Source of the DNA: Opitutaceae bacterium
Lineage (GTDB): Bacteria; Verrucomicrobiota; Verrucomicrobiia; Opitutales; Opitutaceae
Assembly: GCA_005792355.1 (NCBI GenBank)
Contig: SXSC01000411.1
Location: 1-37,896 of the forward strand
Direction of reading: 5' to 3'
DNA length: 37,896 nt
Shown here: positions 24,483 through 30,803 of the stretch, one piece after another
Layout: the number at the start of each line of letters is the position of its first letter
How positions within the stretch are numbered: position 1 is the first letter of the stretch
The notes under the pieces: generated by a model
The model's input: the letters and a program-made list of their open reading frames with translations, nothing else
Told to the model about the DNA's origin: nothing
Database searches by the model: none
Translations under genes and position numbers: made by a program

Positions 24483-25334
24483 CTCAAGGGGCACGTCAAC
24501 CGCGGGGCCTACGACCAGCCGTATTCGGGAGTGGGGATCGAGTTCGACCCGCTGGGCGTCAAGCCGGGCCGCACCGGCATCACGCTGCATGAAAGCGGCT
24601 TTCTCCCCGCGAACGACGACTGGAACTTCCCGGCGGTGTTCAGCCCGTTCTGGCGGCTCTACTACAACCGCCAGCGCGGACACTGTGTGCTCTTCGGGGA
24701 GCGCGACATTGAGCTGACACCGCAGCACATCCTGCTGATCCCGCCGCACTGCCTGTTTCACTGTCTCGGCGGGAATCCCGTGCCGACCTTCTGGCTGGCT
24801 TTCAGCTTCACCCAGCGGCCGCACCCGGAGCAGGACGTGCCCATGCTGCTCCCGCCGCGCGACACCGAGCTGTGTCTCATCCGCGACCTGCAGGCGCTCA
24901 TCACGGCCGATGAAAAATGGGATCCGACCGATGCGATCTACCGCAACAGCCTCGCGCTGCTACAGGTCGTGCTGTCGCGTCCGGAACTGCGCTGGCAACC
25001 GCCGGTGCCGGAGCCGATGCTGCGGGTGCGACAATATATCGAAAGGCAGTACGGCACCAAGCTGCTCGCGCCCGAACTCGCACGCCGGGCGGGCCTGAGT
25101 GTCGCCGGTTTCAACCGGGCCTTTCGCCGGCACTTCGGCACGACACCGGCCCAGTATGTGATCGAGATGCGCGTGCGGGAGGCGGCGCGGCGGCTGTTGC
25201 AGACCGACGAAACGCTCGACGCGATCGCCGAAGAGTGCGGGTTCCCGAATCGCGCCTACTTCAGCCGGGTGTTCAAACGCGTGACAGGAGTTGCCCCCGC
25301 CGGATTCCGCACGAAACACCGCAGACCGGAGTAG
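24450..25334 (+). CDS. AraC-family transcriptional regulator
   Basis: A regulator of 294 residues (287 if started at ATG 24471). The N-terminal domain has the sugar-sensing look of this group: GITLHESGFLPANDDWNFPA, FSPFWRLYYNRQRGHCVLF, LTPQHILLIPPHCLFHCLG. The C-terminal double HTH is complete: LLAPELARRAGLSVAGFNRA, then LDAIAEECGFPNRAYFSRVF and the tail KRVTGVAPAGFRTKHRRPE. The exact start is uncertain: no Shine-Dalgarno is visible, and the putative operator covers both candidate starts. It is divergent from the GH29-TonB-GH127-GH28 genes and likely controls them and, by the shared operator, the rhamnose operon. A 3' fragment of a close relative lies at 37298-37392. Confidence 0.9.
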   Translation: MPDPVKVMSYSLKGHVNRGAYDQPYSGVGIEFDPLGVKPGRTGITLHESGFLPANDDWNFPAVFSPFWRLYYNRQRGHCVLFGERDIELTPQHILLIPPHCLFHCLGGNPVPTFWLAFSFTQRPHPEQDVPMLLPPRDTELCLIRDLQALITADEKWDPTDAIYRNSLALLQVVLSRPELRWQPPVPEPMLRVRQYIERQYGTKLLAPELARRAGLSVAGFNRAFRRHFGTTPAQYVIEMRVREAARRLLQTDETLDAIAEECGFPNRAYFSRVFKRVTGVAPAGFRTKHRRPE

Positions 25335-25364
25335 GTTTTACGGTTAGCCCGCCGGGGGCGCGAC

Positions 25365-25578
25365 CCGCACCACCTCGAATAGACTCCGCGGCCCTCGCCA
25401 AGGTCGGCCGACCGGCTTATCCATGGCGCACCTCCGGCAGGAGCTTCTCGACCATCATGACGGTGCCGCCGTAGAGGGCGATTTCAACGCCGGCGTTGCT
25501 GTTTCGCGCAAAATTAGCCCAGGCGCGTCAGCGCACGGATGCTATCGGCCCGGGAGAGGCGGCAGGAGCGGTCGCCCG
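25365..25578 (-). pseudogene. Decayed copy of the nucleotidyltransferase module
   Basis: This stretch matches two separated parts of the intact module at 8654-9638. The bases 25455-25578 match the first third of the nucleotidyltransferase gene but carry a nonsense change (GAA to TAA in the LGELCAKQQ segment) and a one-base insertion soon after. At about 25450 the sequence jumps from YGGTVMM directly to EKLLPEVRHG, the last residues, so roughly 390 bp including the catalytic Asp pair are missing. It then continues into the partner gene start (ATG 25424-25422, 20 codons up to SLFEVVR) before diverging. It is a clear pseudogene and shows that the two genes were mobile or duplicated together. Confidence 0.82.
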
Positions 25579-25668
25579 AAGGGCGGAGGGAAGGTTACGT
25601 TGAGCCCAAGTCCCCCTCGACAACGTGACTTGCCCGCGTTCGGTTAGGGTTCAATGTCATCCGCCGGC

Positions 25669-27039
25669 CTACAAACTCCAGCCCTGGCGGTATTCGGCGC
25701 GGACGTACTTGTTCGCCTCGGGCAGGTTGGTGATTTGCAGATTCGCTGCGTCCCACTCGATACGCGCATCCATGCGCTTGGCGATGTTGCCGAGCAGGCA
25801 GGTCTCGGTGAGCGGACCGCTGTAACCGAAGTGCGCCCCGGGCTGCCGGCCGGCCTTGGCGGCGTCGACCCAGTCCATCTCGTGCGTGCCGACCACGCGC
25901 GGTAGCGACTTTGGCGGGCGTGCGAGGGCCTGCATCGCTGACTCGGGGATCAGCCGCGGCCCCTCGCCGTACACGCCGCACATGATCAGGCCCTTCGATC
26001 CGCGGATCAGCGCCCCACCCTCCTTTGGCATCGAACGGCTGTCCTCCAACTCGGGCGGCCGCGGCGGGCGCGTGCCTTCGTACCAGGTGAGCTTCACCGG
26101 CGGCAACTCGCCCCGCGCCGGAAAACGGAAGGTGACGATCGCGCCGATCGGGTGCGTCTCCGGATTCAGGTCGGTCGAGGTCGCCTCGACGCTGGTCGGC
26201 GCGCCGAGTTTGAGCGCCGAGACCACCGGATCGAGGGTGTGCGCACCGCGGTCTCCCATCATGCCGTTGCCGAAGTCCCACCAGCAGCGCCACGTCATCG
26301 GATGATACGCCCGGTGATAGGGCCGCTCCGGAGCGGGCCCGAGCCAGAGATCCCAGTTGAGCTTGTCGGGCAGCGGCGGCGTGTCCTTCGGCCGCGCCGC
26401 ACCGTACGCTGAACTCCACGGCTTGTGTCCCCACGGGTAGTACGTCAGCGAGCACCAGGCGTCGACCTCGCGCACTTCGCCAATCGCGCCGGACCAGATC
26501 CACTCGCAGATCAGGCGCAAGCCCTCCCCGCTGTGGCCTTGGATGCCCATCTGGGTCGCGACCTTTGAGGCGGCGGCAGCCTTGGCCAGCGTGCGCGCCT
26601 CGTAGAGGTCGTGGCAGAGCGGCTTCTGGCAAAAGACGTGTTTGCCCGCCTGAATCGCCGCCATGGCGATCACCGCATGCGTGTGATCGGGTGTGGCGAT
26701 CATCACCGCATCGATGTCCTTCTGCTGCTCCAGCATCTCGCGATAGTCGGTCCAGACCCGCGCGTTCGGGTACCGAGCGATGGTTTTCGCCGCGTAGCCC
26801 GGGTCGACGTCGCACAGGGCGACGATGTTTTCCGACTCGAGATTGCGCAGGTTGGCGGCTCCCATTCCGCCGACGCCGATGCCGGCGATGTTGAGCTTCG
26901 TGCTCGGCGCGTCGGCGCCCGCCCCAGCCACGACGTGACGGGGCACAAGGAGAAAGGGGGACATCGCGGCGGCCGCTTTCAGGAAGTCACGGCGACTGGA
27001 ACGAGGCGATGTTGCGGGCTGCGAATGAATCGGGTGCAT
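25669..27039 (-). CDS. Gfo/Idh/MocA-family oxidoreductase with Tat signal
   Basis: A protein of 456 residues. The N-terminus carries a twin-arginine export signal (SSRRDFLKAAAAMSPFLLVP). The Rossmann domain follows (NIAGIGVGGMGAANLRNL, the G-x-G-x-x-G dinucleotide loop), then VMIATPDHTHAVIAMAAIQ and the family motif GKHVFCQKPLCHDL with EKP replaced by QKP. The C-terminal domain (WWDFGNGMMGDRGAHTLDPV) is typical of periplasmic Gfo/Idh proteins common in Verrucomicrobiota and Planctomycetota. Such enzymes oxidise or epimerise sugars with a tightly held NAD(P); the substrate is unknown. It is a single gene, with the nucleotidyltransferase pseudogene downstream and a divergent ATPase gene upstream. 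Confidence 0.88.
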   Translation of the reverse strand: MHPIHSQPATSPRSSRRDFLKAAAAMSPFLLVPRHVVAGAGADAPSTKLNIAGIGVGGMGAANLRNLESENIVALCDVDPGYAAKTIARYPNARVWTDYREMLEQQKDIDAVMIATPDHTHAVIAMAAIQAGKHVFCQKPLCHDLYEARTLAKAAAASKVATQMGIQGHSGEGLRLICEWIWSGAIGEVREVDAWCSLTYYPWGHKPWSSAYGAARPKDTPPLPDKLNWDLWLGPAPERPYHRAYHPMTWRCWWDFGNGMMGDRGAHTLDPVVSALKLGAPTSVEATSTDLNPETHPIGAIVTFRFPARGELPPVKLTWYEGTRPPRPPELEDSRSMPKEGGALIRGSKGLIMCGVYGEGPRLIPESAMQALARPPKSLPRVVGTHEMDWVDAAKAGRQPGAHFGYSGPLTETCLLGNIAKRMDARIEWDAANLQITNLPEANKYVRAEYRQGWSL

Positions 27040-27187
27040 GGAGTTTTGGGTGGTCGGAAGCAGGTGTACCGCCGAGGAGGGTAGAAGGATTCTTCCTCCC
27101 TGTCGTGTCGCTAAATTAATGTCCAGAAACCCGACGCCGCCCCGATTCCGCCGCCTCCGGCGACGACCGGCGGATTGCAGGAGAATC

Positions 27188-27243
27188 TTGAAGAACGATA
27201 AATCTAAAGTAGACTTTACTAAAAGGCGGCATATCTTAAACGC
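27188..27243 (+). promoter_or_regulatory. AT-rich promoter region of DUF4143 ATPase gene
   Basis: The 50 bases before the ATPase start are strikingly AT-rich against the GC-rich surroundings. They contain the perfect palindrome TAAAGT-AG-ACTTTA (27205-27218) and CATATCTTAAA just before the ATG. The palindrome could be an operator for the ATPase gene. The different base composition supports recent acquisition of this gene with its own promoter. Confidence 0.45.
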
Positions 27244-28488
27244 ATGTATGACCGATGGTATGCCGGTGAGCTTTTGGCCCGCTTAAGCCGGCCCTACGTC
27301 CATCTCCTCTTTGGGGCGCGCCAGACCGGCAAATCGACCTTGTTGAATGGACTGATTCCGGAAGATGCCCTGCGCTTCAACCTGGCCGACCCGCAGGAGC
27401 GATCCCGGCACCTGGCCCGGCCGGGGGAATTTGCCCAGGCTTGCCGGAACCTGCCGGTGAACCAAAAGGGACAGTTCGTCTTTGTGGACGAGGCCCAGTC
27501 CGTGCCCGCGATCTTTGACGCGGTGCAAGCGCTGCATGACGCCGACAAAACCCGTTGGCGTTTTGTGTTGTGCGGCAGTTCGGCGCGAAAACTGCGCCTC
27601 ACCGGCGCGAACCTGCTGCCGGGCCGCAGCCTGGTGCACCACCTTTATCCCCTGACGCTGGCCGAGCATCCCACGAAGGAGAGCCGGAGTCCACACGCGA
27701 CCTCCCCGCTGCCGTTTCCCTGGCGCGGGGGAACGGCGCCGAAGCATCCCTTTCCCGCATGGGATTTGCTGCCCCGGCTGGCGTATGGCGCCCTGCCTGG
27801 GATCGTGACGGCGGAAGACCAGGATCGCCAGGGTTTGCTAAAGGCGTATGCGTTTGTCCATCTGGAGGAGGAAATCCGACGCGAGGCGCTGGTGAAGGAT
27901 TGGGGCGCTTTTGTACGCTTTCTGCAGCTGGCGGCGGCGGAGTCAGGGCAGATTCTGAACTACGCGAACATCTCGCAGGAAGCGGGCATCTCGCAGCCCA
28001 CGGTGAAGAACTACTATCAATTGCTGGAAGACATGTTTGTGGGCATCCGCGTGCCAGCCTACGCCAAGAGCCCGCGCAAGAACCTGCTCTCGACGCCCAA
28101 GTTCCTGTTCTTCGACCTCGGCGTGCGGCACGCCGCGGCCGGATTGACCCCGTCAATCGAGACCGTGAAAGCGAATCCTGGTCCGGTGTTTGAACAATGG
28201 GTGGGCATCGAACTGTGGCAACGGTTGCAATATCTCGGGACAGGAAAGCTCCATCACCAACGCACGCGCGATGGCGCGGAAGTGGACTTCATCATCGAAC
28301 ACGGCGGCAGCCTGACGCCGATTGAAGTCAAGTGGACGGAAAACCCCACCGTGAACGATGCGCGGCATCTCCTGACTTTCTTGGAGGAAAAAAAGCAGGT
28401 GGCAAAGCAGGGCTACGTGATTTGCCGCTGCCCTCGACCGTTGCAACTGCATGACCGGATCACGGCGCTGCCGTGGTTCTGCCTCTGA
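27244..28488 (+). CDS. AAA ATPase with DUF4143 and nuclease-like C-terminus
   Basis: A protein of 414 residues of the ATPase/DUF4143 family, often found as orphan accessory genes. LLFGARQTGKSTLL is Walker A (residues 21-34), FVFVDEAQSVP is Walker B, and CGSSARKLRLTGANLLPGRS a sensor-like segment. A winged-helix region follows (ILNYANISQEAGISQPTVKN), then the DUF4143 segment KFLFFDLGVRHAAAG. At the end, DGAEVDFIIEHGG and LTPIEVKWT form the D-x(n)-E-x-K pattern of a PD-(D/E)XK-like fold. The function of the family is unproven; links to toxin-antitoxin or defence have been suggested. A truncated relative lies at 9788-9969. It starts with ATG 27244 behind an AT-rich promoter. Confidence 0.85.
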   Translation: MYDRWYAGELLARLSRPYVHLLFGARQTGKSTLLNGLIPEDALRFNLADPQERSRHLARPGEFAQACRNLPVNQKGQFVFVDEAQSVPAIFDAVQALHDADKTRWRFVLCGSSARKLRLTGANLLPGRSLVHHLYPLTLAEHPTKESRSPHATSPLPFPWRGGTAPKHPFPAWDLLPRLAYGALPGIVTAEDQDRQGLLKAYAFVHLEEEIRREALVKDWGAFVRFLQLAAAESGQILNYANISQEAGISQPTVKNYYQLLEDMFVGIRVPAYAKSPRKNLLSTPKFLFFDLGVRHAAAGLTPSIETVKANPGPVFEQWVGIELWQRLQYLGTGKLHHQRTRDGAEVDFIIEHGGSLTPIEVKWTENPTVNDARHLLTFLEEKKQVAKQGYVICRCPRPLQLHDRITALPWFCL

Positions 28489-28669
28489 GCGACTGCATTC
28501 GGCCCCGGTTCCGGCGACGTGAAACTCCTTAGACGAACGAAGCGGCCTTTGCCGTAAGGAAATTTGCTTCCGACCTCCGAAACAGCCAATCTGCTCGACG
28601 GCGCCAGCGTCGGGGTGCGAATAACGAGTCTCCGCGTCGTCTCACCCCCCAAAAAAACAACATCCGGTC
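28489..28669. other. Promoter region of the sigma factor gene
   Basis: This 181-bp gap between the ATPase stop and the sigma factor must hold the promoter of the sigma-FecR-receptor genes. I see no clear -35/-10 pair, Shine-Dalgarno or repeat. A run of C and A (CACCCCCCAAAAAAAC) lies about 15 bases before the GTG start. Confidence 0.35.
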
Positions 28670-29197
28670 GTGGACCAACCCGGCAAAGATACCAGCAATT
28701 GGTTTCTCACGGAGGTGCAACCGCACCGTCCGGCCCTTCGCGCATGGTTGCTGGCGCGCTTTCCTACGCTGCCCGATGCCGATGATCTCGTGCAGGAGAG
28801 CTGCGCGCGTGTGCTGCAGGCACGGGAAACCGCCACGATTCGGTCGACGCGGGCCCTGCTCTTCGCCACCGCCCGCAACCTGGCGCTGGATGCGGTGCGG
28901 CGGCAGCGGGTCATCCGCTTTGAATCTTTTACGGACCAGACGGATTCGTCCGTCTTGATCGATGACAGCGATGTGGTCGCACTTGTCAGCCAACACGAGG
29001 AACTCGAACTCTTGACCCAGTCCATCCAGTCCCTGCCGGCGCGCTGCCGGCAGATCATGACCCTGCGAACTGCGTACGGATTCACGCCGGACCAGATCGC
29101 AGAGAAACTCTCGGTTTCCACGAGCACCGTGGAAAAAGAGATGGCGAAAGGCATCCGCGCCTGCGCGGCGTTCTTCGCGAGTCGCGACCGACGCTAA
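28670..29197 (+). CDS. FecI-like ECF RNA polymerase sigma factor
   Basis: A sigma factor of 175 residues of the extracytoplasmic-function class, recruiting RNA polymerase to a few promoters. Region 2 is in ARFPTLPDADDLVQESCARV (the DAxDLVQE motif binding core polymerase) and TRALLFATARNLALDAVRRQ. Region 4, the -35-binding HTH, is in LPARCRQIMTLRTAYGFTPD followed by QIAEKLSVSTSTVEKEMAKG. It starts with GTG at 28670. The FecR gene follows after 13 bp and an STN-domain receptor follows that, the classical cell-surface signalling order: receptor senses ligand, FecR relays it, the sigma factor transcribes the receptor gene. Confidence 0.9.
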   Translation: MDQPGKDTSNWFLTEVQPHRPALRAWLLARFPTLPDADDLVQESCARVLQARETATIRSTRALLFATARNLALDAVRRQRVIRFESFTDQTDSSVLIDDSDVVALVSQHEELELLTQSIQSLPARCRQIMTLRTAYGFTPDQIAEKLSVSTSTVEKEMAKGIRACAAFFASRDRR

Positions 29198-29210
29198 CCC
29201 ACTCCTACCG

Positions 29211-30257
29211 ATGAAGCTTCCTTCCACGTCCACTCCCGACAGCGCCGCCATCGCCGACGAGGCGGCCCGCTGGCTGGCTCGGCGGGATCGCGGGCTCACT
29301 CCGGCGGAGCAGGATGCGTATGTGCAATGGCTGACCGCCGACCCGCGTCATGCGGAGATTCTGGCCCAGCACGCCGCCGCCTTCGAGCGCATGATGCAGC
29401 TCTATCACTGGCAGCCCGGGCAGAGCGCCGACGCCAACCCTGACCTCTTCGCCCCCCGGCCACTCCGCCCATGGCGCCGTTGGGGCCTGAGCCTGGCCGC
29501 GGCGGCGGCCCTTGTGCTGGGCGGGATGCTCCTGTGGCGCGAAGCCAGCCCGATCGTTGCTCCGGAACATCCCAAGTCCTACTTGCGCGTGAACGAGCGG
29601 CGGGCGTTGCCAGACGGCTCGGTCGTGGAATTGAAGGATGGCAGTCGAATCACCCTCGAGTTTTCCGCGGCAGAGCGGCGGGTGCATCTCATCGGCGAGG
29701 CGCATTTCCAGGTGGCAAAGAATCCGACTCCATTCGTCGTCGTGGCGGGTGGCGTCGTCCTGCGTGCCGTCGGTACGGCCTTCAACGTGCGTCTCGATGC
29801 CGACACCGTGGATGTGCTCGTGACGGAGGGTAAGGTGAGCATGACCAAAACCCCCTTTCCGGAAGTAGATAGCGCGTCGCCGTCGGTGCCGACCACGGTT
29901 GAGGCGGCAGTTCCGGCAAAGCTGATCGCGGCGGGCCAGCGCGCCATCGTGCCGTTGACACCAGAGACGGAGCCGCGAATTAGCCAGGTCTCCCCAGCCG
30001 AGGCGAAGGAGATTCTCGGGTGGCAGGCGCCGCGCCTGCAGTTTTTCGAAACGCCACTCGCGGTGGCGGTCGGAGAGTTCAACCGCCACAACCGGACGCG
30101 TCTCGTGATTGCCGAACGTGAATTGAATGCGGTGCCCATTGGCGGCACGTTCCGGGCCGACAATCCCGAGGGCTTTGTTCGCGTGCTCGAGCTGACGCTG
30201 GAGATCAAAGCCGTGCCGCGTGATGGCGGCGAGATCGTGCTCACGCGGTCGCGGTAA
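29211..30257 (+). CDS. FecR-family anti-sigma regulator
   Basis: An inner-membrane regulator of 348 residues. The cytoplasmic N-terminus (AADEAARWLARRDRGLTPAE-like ADEAARWLARRDRGLT, then AYVQWLTADPRHAEIL) is the sigma-binding DUF4880-type segment, with its typical W-x-x-R and H-A-E motifs. A single transmembrane helix follows (RRWGLSLAAAAALVLGGMLL). The periplasmic FecR domain has LRVNERRALPDGSVVELKDG and HLIGEAHFQVAKNPTPFVVV, then GTAFNVRLDADTVDVLVTEG. The C-terminal region would contact the STN domain of the receptor. It holds the neighbouring sigma factor in check and activates it when the receptor is loaded; the receptor start is 546 bp downstream. Confidence 0.9.
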   Translation: MKLPSTSTPDSAAIADEAARWLARRDRGLTPAEQDAYVQWLTADPRHAEILAQHAAAFERMMQLYHWQPGQSADANPDLFAPRPLRPWRRWGLSLAAAAALVLGGMLLWREASPIVAPEHPKSYLRVNERRALPDGSVVELKDGSRITLEFSAAERRVHLIGEAHFQVAKNPTPFVVVAGGVVLRAVGTAFNVRLDADTVDVLVTEGKVSMTKTPFPEVDSASPSVPTTVEAAVPAKLIAAGQRAIVPLTPETEPRISQVSPAEAKEILGWQAPRLQFFETPLAVAVGEFNRHNRTRLVIAERELNAVPIGGTFRADNPEGFVRVLELTLEIKAVPRDGGEIVLTRSR

Positions 30258-30358
30258 ACCGCACTCCCCCCCCGTGGAAGCCCAAAGAGCAGGGGTGAAA
30301 CTGCAGGGACGGCGCGGATCGCAGGACCGCGCGGCTGCAGACAAGAAACGAAGGAGTG

Positions 30359-30426
30359 GTGCCCACGGAACCCACGGAACCCACGGAAACGGTTCTTTCC
30401 GCGTGTTCCGTGTTTTCTGTGGGCAC
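30359..30426. repeat. CCCACGGAA tandem/inverted hairpin repeat
   Basis: The left arm holds three tandem units of CCCACGGAA-type sequence at a 10-bp period (30361-30389), preceded by GT. The right arm contains the inverse units (TTCCG, GTTCCGTG, TTCTGTGGGCAC). The outermost arms GTGCCCACGGAA (30359-30370) and TTCTGTGGGCAC (30415-30426) pair with one mismatch, so the whole folds as a long hairpin. The layout is the same as in the GCAGAG element at 8342-8420, though the unit sequence differs. Confidence 0.6.
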
Positions 30427-30646
30427 GATGGCCTGGGGCAAGATGCACGCAGCGAAACCGCAAACGCAGAGGGAGTAGAGCAAGCGCCGGTGGAACGACA
30501 GCAGCCTCAAATGCTCGGGCCACGCCGTCACCATTCGTTGAATACGCTAGTCCCCGCTGTCCCTGGATCGCAGCGAAACGCATCGGGCCGACAAAATATC
30601 CGCAGAATTCTTTACGGGAAAGTTCTCCCCGTTCGTCTCCGTACTT

Positions 30647-30663
30647 GGCCGCACCCTGCGGCC
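30647..30663. promoter_or_regulatory. Short perfect hairpin upstream of receptor gene
   Basis: GGCCGCA-CCC-TGCGGCC is an exact 7-bp stem with a three-base loop, about 140 bp before the receptor ATG. It may be part of the 5' leader of the receptor transcript or an operator. There is no T-tract, so it is not a classic terminator. Confidence 0.4.
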
Positions 30664-30803
30664 GACGATGATCACCCCGTGGGTAAAGACGAACTCCCCC
30701 TCCGCTGGCGCAAGCTGCAGGAGGAACTGCTGGCGCCTGATCCGGGCCGGCCACGCCGCGCCGTTATGGTCGTCGAAGGCGCCGCCGGGAAAGCGAGGGA
30801 ACC

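Larger units (their letters stand above)
30258..30803. other. Long intergenic region before STN receptor gene
   Basis: A 546-bp gap between FecR and the receptor gene. It contains the CCCACGGAA hairpin element (30359-30426) and a short perfect hairpin (30647-30663). The receptor promoter, presumably used by the adjacent sigma factor, should lie in the right half, but I cannot place it from a single copy. A 42-codon frame with GTG start (30679-30807) overlaps the receptor ATG as ATGA; it may be a coupled leader or chance. Confidence 0.4.
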
